The position numbers were made by a program, and so were the translations under genes. DNA of 24,093 nucleotides from JACJYE01 sp964432875 (GTDB taxonomy: Bacteria > Bacteroidota > Bacteroidia > Chitinophagales > Saprospiraceae): NCBI GenBank assembly GCA_964432875.1, contig CAYSPJ010000082.1:1-24093 (forward strand), in the 5' to 3' direction. Below the pieces are notes generated by a model. It saw nothing but the letters and a program-made list of their open reading frames with translations. It made no database searches and was not told where the DNA came from. Below are positions 6,996-15,046 of this stretch, piece by piece. Numbering within the stretch: position 1 is the first letter of the stretch; each line of letters begins with the position of its first letter.

Positions 6996-7057
6996 AAACC
7001 GGCTTTATGAGTCGTATTCAGCTTATTGTTTTGATTTATCACTAAAGCCGGTTTTTT
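6996..7057 (+). repeat. 12-bp perfect inverted repeat with 35-base loop, T-run on the plus side
   Basis: AAACCGGCTTTA (6996-7007) pairs perfectly with TAAAGCCGGTTT (7043-7054), and six T occupy 7052-7057. It looks like a terminator on the plus strand but no plus-strand gene lies upstream of it; the nearest gene there is the promoter end of the minus-strand secreted protein. It may be the end of an unannotated small RNA or a remnant of a small repeat element. Confidence 0.6.
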
Positions 7058-7213
7058 AACTCGTTTTATCGCTTCTTGCTTTTGAGATATACCAGAATTG
7101 AAGAGGAGGATTATCTGGCGTTTTTTTTTTGGAGGTGGCGGGCATATCGTAGAAATTATTTGGGGTTTTCGTCAAATAAGCGGACTATCTGTATGCTATT
7201 TCGGATTATTGCT

Positions 7214-7221
7214 TATATTTG
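7214..7221 (+). promoter_or_regulatory. Possible -7 promoter box of the CotH-like lipoprotein gene
   Basis: TATATTTG matches TAnnTTTG. It lies about 124 bases before the ATG at 7345, which would give a leader of roughly 117 bases that begins just before the hairpin at 7235-7275. Distance and AT-rich context lower confidence. Confidence 0.4.
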
Positions 7222-7234
7222 TGAGTAGATGTAG

Positions 7235-7275
7235 CCAATATTGTGGCGCAAATGCGAAAACCACACGAATATTGG
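7235..7275 (+). promoter_or_regulatory. Hairpin in the presumed leader of the lipoprotein gene
   Basis: CCAATATTGTGG (7235-7246) pairs with CCAC (7261-7264) and AATATTGG (7268-7275), leaving a three-base bulge ACG and a 14-base loop that itself holds CGC/GCG. No T-run follows, so it is not a simple terminator. No known riboswitch class was recognised. Confidence 0.4.
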
Positions 7276-7344
7276 TTCGATTCAGGGTTCTTCCGGGGCA
7301 CTAAGCAATAGATAAAGAAGGATAAAACCCAGACCCAAACAAAT

Positions 7345-8400
7345 ATGAAACCTCTTAGGAGATTGTTCAGGCACTTCGGTTTGTTGCCGTTGCTAACATT
7401 ATTGGCCTTTTCCTGCTCCAGTGGAGCAGGTCAGGAAGAGGAGGTCTTACCTTCTTTTTTCGGCAGTATGCAACAGGAAGGGCCGCTGGAGTTGGTATTG
7501 GAATTTGACCTTGCCAGCCTGTTGGTTCAAAAGGATGAAGAAAGCCAGCGTGAGCAAGCGCGCCTTGTTTTGGATAAGGATGGCACAAAACACACCTATA
7601 ATATTGAGATACTGGCACGCGGCAATATGCGGAGGCGCTATTGCAGCTTCCCGCCCCTAAAGCTTTGCTTTGACCAGCGCGAGTTGAACCAGGCAGGTTT
7701 TGCTAAGTCAACTCCTATTAAGCTGGTAACCCATTGCCAGGAAGGCGGTGATGTATGGGTGCTGAAAGAATACCTGGCATATCTGCTACACAACGAGTTG
7801 ACCGAGCTGAGCTTCCGCGTCCAGTTGGCGCGCATCCGCTACATGGATAGCAGCGGGGAAATGCCTGAGGAGGAACACTACGCCTTCCTGGTCGAGCCCA
7901 AAAAAGAGCTGGCCCAACGCCTGAATGCCGATGTCGTGGCGCTGGCCGGGGCCCCCAAGGGCATACAGGCAGAGCCCTATCGGCAGTTTGTGCTTTTCCA
8001 GTACATGATCGGGAATACCGATTGGGGGATGCACGGGCATAATCTGGAGTTGTTGCAAATGGATGGCCACTCCTTCCCTTGTCCTGTCCCTTATGACTTT
8101 GACCAGGCGGGATTAGTCAATGCCCCTTATGCCATCCCGCACCCCAATTTGCCCATCAGCAGCGTCGTCGAGCGCTTCTTCCAGTGGCGCGGTGGTCAAC
8201 CGGAGGGCTTCAACGCTACTATTCAGCAGTTTCTGGATAAAAAATCCCGCTTCTTGGAAATCATAGCAGGATTTGAATACCTGGATTTGAGCCAGCGCGA
8301 ACAGATGATCCAGTATCTCGACAGTTTTTTCCAAGTTATCGAACAAGATATTGCGGAAGATCAATGGCCGGTTGTGCTCAATTCGGTGTTTCAACAGTAG
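7345..8400 (+). CDS. Lipoprotein with CotH-kinase-like domain
   Basis: The 351-residue protein opens with a lipoprotein signal (LLTLLAFSC, Cys24), so it is anchored in the envelope. The remainder resembles the CotH/atypical-kinase fold: ARGNMRRRYCSFPPLKL (about 91-107) like the RGN...K nucleotide-binding start, VLKEYLAYLLHNE (139-151), QYMIGNTDWGMHGHN (219-233) with a candidate catalytic Asp and metal-binding Asn, and VPYDFDQAGLVNAPYA (248-263) with a DFD motif in place of DFG. Known CotH proteins phosphorylate secreted proteins. Whether this one is active, and on what, cannot be told from sequence. The second Gly/Ser-rich part of a classical nucleotide loop is not seen. It is a single-gene unit with long AT-rich flanks. 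It could instead belong to an uncharacterised Bacteroidota lipoprotein family sharing this core. Confidence 0.72.
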   Translation: MKPLRRLFRHFGLLPLLTLLAFSCSSGAGQEEEVLPSFFGSMQQEGPLELVLEFDLASLLVQKDEESQREQARLVLDKDGTKHTYNIEILARGNMRRRYCSFPPLKLCFDQRELNQAGFAKSTPIKLVTHCQEGGDVWVLKEYLAYLLHNELTELSFRVQLARIRYMDSSGEMPEEEHYAFLVEPKKELAQRLNADVVALAGAPKGIQAEPYRQFVLFQYMIGNTDWGMHGHNLELLQMDGHSFPCPVPYDFDQAGLVNAPYAIPHPNLPISSVVERFFQWRGGQPEGFNATIQQFLDKKSRFLEIIAGFEYLDLSQREQMIQYLDSFFQVIEQDIAEDQWPVVLNSVFQQ

Positions 8401-8663
8401 ATGCCAATGCAATAAAGGACACAGCAGCGGTGGTTGAGAGCTTTAATATAGAAGAATTGTCTATTTATTGCCAGAAAAATGTAACAAAATAGGAGGAATG
8501 TCGTAAAAGTTTTGTAGGTTCGTACCCGAATATTGAGGTGTCATGCTAAATCGGCTGATTTGGGGATTCCTTTCCAGGTGAGCTGTCCCTCTAAAACGAG
8601 CGCATGGCAGGAGGTGATTAAAGTCAACTTTTATTGTTTCATTTGGTCAGGTGCATTTGACCG

Positions 8664-8864
8664 CTAAATGCTACAATCAAGTTGGGGCGCGATAAATAGC
8701 ATCTCAGTTTCTAATCTATTCAATTGTAACCCCACGCCAAAAGGTACTACCCCCTGCACCTCATCTTTTTTAATCAGAGGAGGAGTGTGTCTAGTATTTC
8801 TGTCTGAGGTAATGCCCAAACTAAACCCTGATAAGATAACCCAAACGGCCGTGCGATACAACAT
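8664..8864 (-). CDS. Possible small exported peptide, doubtful
   Basis: A 66-codon frame from ATG 8864 begins MLYRTAVWVILSGFSLGITS, which looks like a signal peptide, followed by a short polar and then hydrophobic tail ending DCSI. A GTG four codons earlier (8876) is an alternative start and lies in the hairpin at 8851-8876. There is no recognised family, no promoter box at the expected distance, and a plus-strand frame of similar length overlaps it. It is recorded because the region is otherwise empty and the N-terminus is signal-like. Confidence 0.22.
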   Translation of the reverse strand: MLYRTAVWVILSGFSLGITSDRNTRHTPPLIKKDEVQGVVPFGVGLQLNRLETEMLFIAPQLDCSI

Positions 8865-8876
8865 CTTGTTTCGCAC
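8851..8876. repeat. Hairpin upstream of the NUMOD4-like gene
   Basis: GTGCGA (8851-8856) and TCGCAC (8871-8876) form a 6-bp stem, and inside it AACA/TGTT can extend the helix past a three-base bulge. It lies about 58 bases before the ATG at 8935 and could be a leader structure or a protein-binding site. Confidence 0.35.
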
Positions 8877-8934
8877 GGGGCTTAATTATAGGCAAACAAA
8901 ACTCACTAAATAAAATCACTTAACTGAGAGCATT

Positions 8935-9540
8935 ATGCAAGACAACAAAGTAAAGTCCTTTTGGAATGAAAAGTGGGCTCAAGTGGATTTCGGAAGAGAA
9001 ACGAAACTCTGCAACTACATGATTTCCAATTATGGACGAATTAAAAGCATCGATAAAGCCAGCGGCTTTGAAAAGCTGCTAAAGGGGGCAAAGGCCCGTG
9101 GCGGCTTGGTCATGCTCAATCAAAAACTTAAGGACAACTCCACTGGTATTGTCTACATCCACCGCTTCGTCGCGGAGAACTTCGTCGACCGGCCGGAAGG
9201 CGAGGAGTACGAATACATCCTCCACAAGGATTATGACAAGGCCAACAATAAGTGGAACAACTTGGTATGGGCTACTGAAGCCGAGTGGAAAGCGTTTCAG
9301 AAAGCGAACCCCAACCGCAAGGAACGGCCAGCTCGTACGAAAAACTACAAGCTCACCGAAACTCAGGTGCGCATGATGAAGCGCATGCTGATCCGTGGCA
9401 AGACCAAGCGCAAAATCATCGCCCGCAAATTTGGCGTCTCGGAGAATTGTGCCTACAAGATAGAAAAAGGCATCCGTTGGGCTCATATCAACATCGACGA
9501 CGACGATTCGCCCATCGATGAAAGCATGCTGCTGGATTGA
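8935..9540 (+). CDS. NUMOD4/HNH-like protein with C-terminal helix-turn-helix
   Basis: The 201-residue protein begins with a NUMOD4-like segment (about 10-50: FWNEKWAQVDFG and YMISNYGRIKSID), a DNA-binding module of homing endonucleases. It continues with an HNH-like part (about 75-113) keeping His76 (IHRFVAENF), His97 (YILHKDYDKANNKWNNLVW) and Asn105/Asn109. Residues 139-185 (KLTETQVRMMKRMLIRG through KFGVSENCAYKIEKG) form a helix-turn-helix, and the tail is acidic (NIDDDDSPIDE). Phage HNH proteins usually sit in or beside introns or phage genes; neither is present here. Similar stand-alone chromosomal proteins are, to my knowledge, frequent in Bacteroidota, so a DNA-binding regulator is as likely as a nuclease. 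The cysteines of a zinc-type HNH are absent. Confidence 0.75.
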   Translation: MQDNKVKSFWNEKWAQVDFGRETKLCNYMISNYGRIKSIDKASGFEKLLKGAKARGGLVMLNQKLKDNSTGIVYIHRFVAENFVDRPEGEEYEYILHKDYDKANNKWNNLVWATEAEWKAFQKANPNRKERPARTKNYKLTETQVRMMKRMLIRGKTKRKIIARKFGVSENCAYKIEKGIRWAHINIDDDDSPIDESMLLD

Positions 9541-9719
9541 TAGTATGCCGGTAGTGAGTAAGGGAGGGTGCAGTCCGAAGGTGGTAATAGTTGGTTTTAT
9601 AAACAGCTAGTAACTCGATATTGCACTTGGATACGGCCCCTCTCAACCTCTGCTTTGTTTTTTTTGGCCTCCCTTTTTCTAGCGATGCCTTGAAAACGCC
9701 TGGCCCCCTGCTTCAATTT

Positions 9720-12503
9720 TTACTCCCTAAGTTCGAACCCTTGGCGGATCCCTTTTTCCAAGGGTGAAACCCCCTTTTCCATCCATCTCGGCATAGGAGC
9801 GCCTAGTAGGTAATGGTCAAAGTATTGCTGCATGCGGCGCTGAAAATCCTTTTTATTTTGGGTTTTCCTCAACCCATGGGCTTCGCCATTATAATTGAGC
9901 AACCAGGCGGGTTTTTCCAGCCGTCTTAGGGCGAGGAACAATTCGATGCCCTGGTACCAGGGTACCGCCCCGTCCTCGTCGTTGTGGAGGATGAGCATTG
10001 GCGTCTCGATCTTATCGGCAAAAAACAGGGGCGAGTTTTCGATATAGCGCAGCGGCCGATCCCAGAGGGTGGCCCCGATACGGCTCTGGGCGCGCTCGTA
10101 TTGAAACATGCGGCTCAGCCCCGATTCCCAGCGGATGCCGCCGTAAGCCGAAGTCATATTCGATACCGGAGCACCGGATTCGGCACAGCGGAACATATTG
10201 GTGCGTGTCACGATATAGGCGATCTGGTAGCCACCCCAGCTATGCCCCTGCAGCCCCAAGCGCTCGCGATCGACAAAACCCTGGCCGATGAGGCTGGTTA
10301 CGCCGGTCGTGACGGCGTCCAAAGCGCTTTCACCAGGGTAGCCTACCCGGTAGTGGATGTCAGGGATGAAAATGAGATACCCCCGGCTGGCATAATAAGC
10401 GAAGTTGATGATAGAGCGGGGGTAGCCCGGCGTCCAATGACGGTAAAGATTGTCCGCGTTGCGCTCGTAGAAATAGGTGATCATCGGATATTGCCGGCTG
10501 GGGTCGAAGCCCTCGGGCTTGATGAGCAGGCCTTCTATCTCTTGGCCTTGCGCTCCCGTCCAGCGGTATAGCTCCATATCCCCCCAGCGGAAATCAGCTT
10601 GCTGGGGGTTGGCATTGCTGATGCGGCTAAAGGTGCTCAAATCTTTATTGCTATAAAGCAGATCGGGGAATTCCCGGAAATTTTCCCGGGTAAACAGATA
10701 GGCATTGCCCGCTTTGGCTTTCATTACATTGCTCGCATAAGCATAAGCGCCTTGCTGCACTTGCCGGATAATGCCGGTGTGCAGATCAAACCAGGCATAG
10801 CCCGAGGCCTTGCTGCGTTCGTTGAAGGTGTGGAAGAGCATGGGCATCACCTCTTCAATGGCCCGTGCTTCAGGGTCGAGCTTGATGTAGCGATAGCGGG
10901 TGCCTGAAGAGCGGCCATTGGTTAGCCGGTTGGGTGCCAAGCGGCCCGCAGGGTCGATTTTCCAAAGGTCATAGCGGTCATAGAGCAAGACGAAGTCGTC
11001 CTCGGTAGTCCAGCCAGCTATGCCATAGGGATAGGGGTGCTGAGGCTCGTCGTTCAATTCATTGTAAAAAGCAACGGCCAAGTCTGGTGAAAGCTTTTTG
11101 ATCTGGGTCATTTCGGCAGAGCAAACAAACCAGGCGGAATCTGGGGCGCTATACCAGTAGGCATAACGGCCATCCGGCGAAAGCGCCGGGTTGGCGCAGA
11201 CGTTCCTGGCGATGAGCCTCCTTTGCCCATCCTCCACGCTGATCCAGTAGAGGTCTTTGCAGACTGGCGAGCCTTCCCAAGAGGCCTGCCGCAAGTAAGG
11301 GCCTTCGTCAAAACCCAATGCGGCAGGCGCATCACCCTCCTTGCCCAGGATAAGCTGCGGTACCTCCAGGTTGGCCAGTACCGCTATTTCTCCCCGGCTC
11401 GGATGGTACACACAGGTATAGGAGCGTTTACGCTCCTGGTCAAGGCGTGCTTCCAGTTGAGTGTAAATGCGGTCGTCGGTATAAGTCCAGACTTCGAGCT
11501 GGACGGATTCTTCTTCCAATAAAGTGGTGTCTTTCAAGAGGGGAGGAGGGGCCATGCTGAAGAACAGCCGCTGCCCGTTTTTGGAGAAAGACAAGTCGGC
11601 ATGCTCGCTGATGAACCAGCCTTCGGGCAGGAAAGCGGCGGCGGTGTCGGCAATGGGCTTGGCCTGGGCGAGGCTGTCATTCCAGTAAAAGAGGCTAAAG
11701 GGCTTGGCCTGGCTCTTCAAGGTGTCGCGATAGGCCAGGAAAGCCGCCTGCTGGCCAGGGCGGTCCAGGGTGAGCTTTTGATAATCCCCCCGGCCTGGCA
11801 GCAGGCTCCTGAGCTGGGCCTCGGCACAGTCGTAGAGGTAAATGCCGGCCTGCAGGGCTGAATCCTGGCTGCCGGTGGTATGTAGCAGGAAACGCTGGCC
11901 TCGTTCAGCGGCAGTGAAGGTTTTAGTATAAGGGATGGTATCCTCCTGCATCTTTAGCAAGTCGAGGAGGACCAGGCGGCTGCCATTGGCCTCGCTTTCC
12001 TTTTTGACTTTGATGGAATCTGGCAGGGTGCTGTCTGGTTTGGCTGGATGTAGGTGATAGGCCAACCAGCCGTCCCACTTTTCCGGCAGCAGGAAGGCTT
12101 TCACCCGGGGTATCTTGCTGACTTGGCCGCTGCCCAGGTTAAAGATGGCCAAAGTGTCTTGCGGCAGGTCTTCTTTTTTAACTTTGCGCCGCCGCATGGC
12201 CTTGAGGCTGTCTTCGGGCGGTTGGATGAGAAAGGCGGCAAAGCGGCTCTCGGCGCTCAACGCCAGGGCGGTGCCGCGTTCAAAAGCGTATTCTTTCTTA
12301 CGCTGGGCATCGTAGATGACCAGTGTAGGGTCGCCTTCGTTGGGCTTCAACTGGTATGCAGCCCAGCGGCCGTCAGTAGAGATCAGCGGTGCAGCGATGC
12401 TCTTCCAAGTGGCGATATCTTCTTGGGTGAGGGCGGGTTTTTGTGCCGGGGCAGCCAGCGGCAGCAGCAGGGCCAGTAAAAAGATAATGCGTAAGGGAAC
12501 CAT
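9720..12503 (-). CDS. Exported S9-family (prolyl oligopeptidase type) serine peptidase
   Basis: The 927-residue protein starts with a signal peptide (MVPLRIIFLLALLLPLAAPAQ), so it acts in the periplasm or outside. A long divergent beta-propeller region follows (about 30-640), then the alpha/beta-hydrolase domain. The catalytic triad is visible as Ser755 in GHSWGG, Asp844 in NDEDGAVPW and His876 in GEAHGL. S9 enzymes cut short peptides, often after proline or removing dipeptides; specificity cannot be read here. The start at 12503 is chosen because it opens directly with the signal peptide and lies about 39 bases downstream of a TACTTTTG promoter box; the longer frame (to 12620) would begin upstream of that promoter. 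It is divergent from the DUF5916 gene and convergent with the NUMOD4-like gene, with no clear terminator in the 180 bases between. Confidence 0.92.
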   Translation of the reverse strand: MVPLRIIFLLALLLPLAAPAQKPALTQEDIATWKSIAAPLISTDGRWAAYQLKPNEGDPTLVIYDAQRKKEYAFERGTALALSAESRFAAFLIQPPEDSLKAMRRRKVKKEDLPQDTLAIFNLGSGQVSKIPRVKAFLLPEKWDGWLAYHLHPAKPDSTLPDSIKVKKESEANGSRLVLLDLLKMQEDTIPYTKTFTAAERGQRFLLHTTGSQDSALQAGIYLYDCAEAQLRSLLPGRGDYQKLTLDRPGQQAAFLAYRDTLKSQAKPFSLFYWNDSLAQAKPIADTAAAFLPEGWFISEHADLSFSKNGQRLFFSMAPPPLLKDTTLLEEESVQLEVWTYTDDRIYTQLEARLDQERKRSYTCVYHPSRGEIAVLANLEVPQLILGKEGDAPAALGFDEGPYLRQASWEGSPVCKDLYWISVEDGQRRLIARNVCANPALSPDGRYAYWYSAPDSAWFVCSAEMTQIKKLSPDLAVAFYNELNDEPQHPYPYGIAGWTTEDDFVLLYDRYDLWKIDPAGRLAPNRLTNGRSSGTRYRYIKLDPEARAIEEVMPMLFHTFNERSKASGYAWFDLHTGIIRQVQQGAYAYASNVMKAKAGNAYLFTRENFREFPDLLYSNKDLSTFSRISNANPQQADFRWGDMELYRWTGAQGQEIEGLLIKPEGFDPSRQYPMITYFYERNADNLYRHWTPGYPRSIINFAYYASRGYLIFIPDIHYRVGYPGESALDAVTTGVTSLIGQGFVDRERLGLQGHSWGGYQIAYIVTRTNMFRCAESGAPVSNMTSAYGGIRWESGLSRMFQYERAQSRIGATLWDRPLRYIENSPLFFADKIETPMLILHNDEDGAVPWYQGIELFLALRRLEKPAWLLNYNGEAHGLRKTQNKKDFQRRMQQYFDHYLLGAPMPRWMEKGVSPLEKGIRQGFELRE

Positions 12504-12548
12504 AGTTTTTATCGTATAGTTTGAAACAACAGCCAGTTTGACTGGAAT

Positions 12549-12556
12549 CAAAAGTA
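12549..12556 (-). promoter_or_regulatory. -7 promoter box of the S9 peptidase gene
   Basis: The minus strand reads TACTTTTG, an exact TAnnTTTG match. Transcription would begin near 12542, leaving a leader of about 39 bases before the ATG at 12503. Confidence 0.55.
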
Positions 12557-12633
12557 TCATTTTTTTTTGGATTTGCATCACCCCTCCCCAGAAAGCCTCA
12601 ACTGAATTTATTGCCAACAATTCACCCGGCTAT

Positions 12634-14868
12634 ATGCATACTGTTATTTACTTCATTCAGGCAAGGGGTGCCAATGCTCCCTTGAAGCGGCTGCTGCTAT
12701 TTTTAGCGCTTTTTGTCAGCGCTGCGGGCATTTCGGCTCAAATCGATACCTTCCGATTACAAATACAAGCGAGTACCGGGCCCATCATCATTGATGGCAA
12801 GCTCGATGAGCCCGTCTGGCAAAGCTCTGCCGCGGCGGCAGGTTTTTGGGAAAAATGGCCCAAAGACAACCAGCTCGCCCTGGCTCAGACGGAGGTGAGG
12901 GTAGCTTACCATGGGCAATACCTCTACATCGCAGCTATCTGTTATGACACCAGCGCCTACACCATCCAGACGCTCAAGCGCGATACCCGCTATTGGGATA
13001 GTGACGGCTTCGCCGTGGTACTCGACCCCGTCAATCAGCGGTCCAACGGCTTTTTCTTTGGCGTCAGCCCCTTGAATGTGCAATCCGAAGCCCTCTTGGG
13101 CAGCGGCTTTGAAGAGGCGAGCTTCAGTTGGGACAACCGCTGGTACTCTGCCACTCAAAACTACCCCGACCGCTGGACGGTTGAGATGGCTATCCCGCTG
13201 AAGACCTTGCGCTACAAAGCGGGCAATACGCACTGGGGTGTCAATTTTATCCGCAACGATCTGCGGCACAACCAATACTCGACCTGGACGCGCATGCCCG
13301 TGCAATTTAACGGCACGGATTTGGGCTATACCGGCTTGTTGTTGTGGGACGAGGCACCCCGCGCCATGCCCGGCAACCTGGCCATCATCCCCTACCTCAT
13401 CAGTAACGCAACGGTCGATCGGGAAAATAAGGCCGAGCCTGTGCGTGGCTTCGAAGCTGGCTTAGACGCCAAGATTGCCCTCGGCGCCGCCTTGAACCTC
13501 GACTTGACCGTCAACCCTGATTTTTCCCAGGTGGAAGTGGACCAGCAGGTCACCAACCTGACCCGCTTCAACATCTTCTTTCCGGAGCGGCGCACCTTCT
13601 TTTTGGAAAACGACGATTTGTTTTCCGCTTACGGCTTCCCGCAAACCCGCCCCTTCTTCTCCCGGGCCATCGGCCTGGATGAGGAAGGCCAGCCCATCCC
13701 GATCTGGGGCGGCGCGCGCATCACGGGCAACCTGGGGCCGCGCGCCCGGGTGGGCCTGATGAATATGCAGACTCGCGCAACCGCAGATTTCGACGCCCAG
13801 AACTACACCGCGTTCTCGGCCAACTACCGCGTGCTGAGCCGCTCGCTAGTCAAGGCTTATGCCACCAACCGCCAGAATACTACTCCCGGCCCGGAAAACC
13901 GGCGCGATTACGGCCGCAACTATGGCACCGAGCTGGTCTATCAAAACGAACGCGGTGATTGGGTCAGCTGGCTGGGCATCCACCAGTCGGTCAAAGATGG
14001 CTACCGGGGTGAAAATGGTTTCTATCAAGCTGGCGGGGGCTACTTCGGCAGCCGATTCATGATCTTGACCGATGTGACGACCCTGGGCACCAACTACTTC
14101 GCCGACATGGGCTTCATCGCCCGTGTGCTCAACTACGATGCCGGGCGGGATACCCTCATCCGCCTGGGCTTTTGGCAGAATTATACCGAAGTGCAGTACT
14201 TCTTGCGCCCGGAAGGCGCTAGCGTTATTGAGCATCGCTTCGGCCTGGAGCACTTCATGGTATGGAACCCCGACGGCAGCTTCAACGAGCGTTTCAACCG
14301 CCTGCGCTATTTCCTGGCTTTCCGCAATACCAGCCAGCTCGCTTTCCGCTTCGACCAGCAGCAGATCAATCTGCTCTACCCTTTCAAGTTTACGGAGGGA
14401 GAGCCCTTGCCAGCGGGGGAGTACCGGTTCAACCAATTCAATGCCGAGTATTCCTCTGATGCGCGCCGGCCCCTGGCCTGGAATGCCAGCCTGAGGGTTG
14501 GGGGCTTCTATAACGGCAGCCTGCGGCAGTACCGCGCTGGTGTAGTCTATCGGCAGCAGCCCTGGGGCAATTTTGCCCTCAATTTTGAGCTGAATGAATT
14601 GAGCTTCCCAGAACCTTATGGCGAGGCACAACTGCTCCTGGTTAGCCCCCGCATCGAAGTCAATTTTTCCAATAGCCTTTTCTGGACGACTTTCCTCCAG
14701 TTCAACACGCAACGCCAAAATTTCAACATCAACAGCCGCTTGCAATGGCGATTCAAGCCCATGTCCGATTTGTTCCTGGTCTACACCGACAACTACACCT
14801 CCGAATTTCCCCTGGTCAACAAGAACCGGGCGGTGGTGCTGAAGCTGAATTACTGGTGGGCGCTGTGA
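12634..14868 (+). CDS. DUF5916 outer-membrane protein with CBM9-like domain
   Basis: The product (744 residues from ATG 12634) carries a signal peptide LKRLLLFLALFVSAAGISAQ. A CBM9-like beta-sandwich follows (IIIDGKLDEPVWQSS, then EVRVAYHGQYLYIAAICYD, DSDGFAVVLDPVNQRSNGFF and WTVEMAIPLKTLRY). The rest is a DUF5916-type beta-barrel opening with LDLTVNPDFSQVEVDQQVTN and FFPERRTFFLEND, both typical of the family, and ending in an aromatic strand (VVLKLNYWWAL), as outer-membrane barrels do. Function is unknown; the soluble domain suggests glycan or ligand binding coupled to the barrel. The start is uncertain: ATG 12634 precedes the signal core by 15 residues, and TTG 12682 would start exactly at the signal peptide. 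An ATG-less extension to 12538 overlaps the divergent promoter and is unlikely. Its neighbour is the divergent peptidase gene, and co-regulation is possible but not shown. Confidence 0.88.
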   Translation: MHTVIYFIQARGANAPLKRLLLFLALFVSAAGISAQIDTFRLQIQASTGPIIIDGKLDEPVWQSSAAAAGFWEKWPKDNQLALAQTEVRVAYHGQYLYIAAICYDTSAYTIQTLKRDTRYWDSDGFAVVLDPVNQRSNGFFFGVSPLNVQSEALLGSGFEEASFSWDNRWYSATQNYPDRWTVEMAIPLKTLRYKAGNTHWGVNFIRNDLRHNQYSTWTRMPVQFNGTDLGYTGLLLWDEAPRAMPGNLAIIPYLISNATVDRENKAEPVRGFEAGLDAKIALGAALNLDLTVNPDFSQVEVDQQVTNLTRFNIFFPERRTFFLENDDLFSAYGFPQTRPFFSRAIGLDEEGQPIPIWGGARITGNLGPRARVGLMNMQTRATADFDAQNYTAFSANYRVLSRSLVKAYATNRQNTTPGPENRRDYGRNYGTELVYQNERGDWVSWLGIHQSVKDGYRGENGFYQAGGGYFGSRFMILTDVTTLGTNYFADMGFIARVLNYDAGRDTLIRLGFWQNYTEVQYFLRPEGASVIEHRFGLEHFMVWNPDGSFNERFNRLRYFLAFRNTSQLAFRFDQQQINLLYPFKFTEGEPLPAGEYRFNQFNAEYSSDARRPLAWNASLRVGGFYNGSLRQYRAGVVYRQQPWGNFALNFELNELSFPEPYGEAQLLLVSPRIEVNFSNSLFWTTFLQFNTQRQNFNINSRLQWRFKPMSDLFLVYTDNYTSEFPLVNKNRAVVLKLNYWWAL

Positions 14869-14987
14869 GGGAAGGCGTTATGCTTAAGGTACACGGTGTA
14901 GTTTCGGCTTCTTGGGCAATTTTGGTGCGGATAGAAGCTAGCCGGGCTTTTTAGCAGAAAAAAATTCTTTTTTTGTGCCTTTTCGGC

Positions 14988-14995
14988 TACATTTG
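14988..14995 (+). promoter_or_regulatory. -7 promoter box of the ADC-like gene, with upstream A7/T7 tract
   Basis: TACATTTG matches TAnnTTTG. Transcription would begin near 15002, 45 bases before the ATG at 15047. Directly upstream, A7 (14958-14964), TTC and T7 (14968-14974) form a bent or UP-element-like tract that may raise promoter strength or act as a weak terminator for the preceding gene. Confidence 0.55.
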
Positions 14996-15046
14996 CTGTG
15001 GATAGGCTGTTGCCAAACGGATAAACACGAACAAGCTGCCACAGTT

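Larger units (their letters stand above)
6802..7344. other. AT-rich intergenic region between divergent genes
   Basis: This stretch of about 540 bases holds no convincing gene. It contains the promoter and palindrome of the minus-strand secreted protein gene (6906-6922), a 12-bp inverted repeat (6996-7054), a possible promoter box (7214-7221) and a hairpin (7235-7275) for the plus-strand lipoprotein gene. A run of ten T lies near 7121-7130. The 67-codon frame from TTG at 7098 shows no family likeness. Confidence 0.7.
8401..8934. other. AT-rich intergenic region
   Basis: About 530 bases without a secure gene. It holds an 8-bp inverted repeat GCAATAAA (8409-8416) / TTTATTGC (8464-8471) just after the lipoprotein gene, the hairpin at 8851-8876, and a weak minus-strand frame at 8664-8864. 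No exact TAnnTTTG box was found in front of the gene at 8935. Confidence 0.6.

Noticed and set aside
7231..7300. tRNA-like segment with GGTTCGATTC
   Set aside because: The bases flanking the T-loop-like sequence do not pair and no acceptor or anticodon stems can be formed.
7098..7304. Plus-strand frame of 68 codons starting with TTG
   Set aside because: It begins in a T10 tract region, has no recognisable family or ribosome-binding site, and overlaps the presumed promoter and leader hairpin of the next gene.
8668..8913. Plus-strand frame of 81 codons overlapping the doubtful small peptide
   Set aside because: No signal peptide, family likeness or promoter; its composition looks like chance translation of intergenic DNA.
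13846..14745. Minus-strand frame of 299 codons inside the DUF5916 gene
   Set aside because: It mirrors the codons of the real gene on the other strand; long antisense frames are expected in GC-rich coding DNA.
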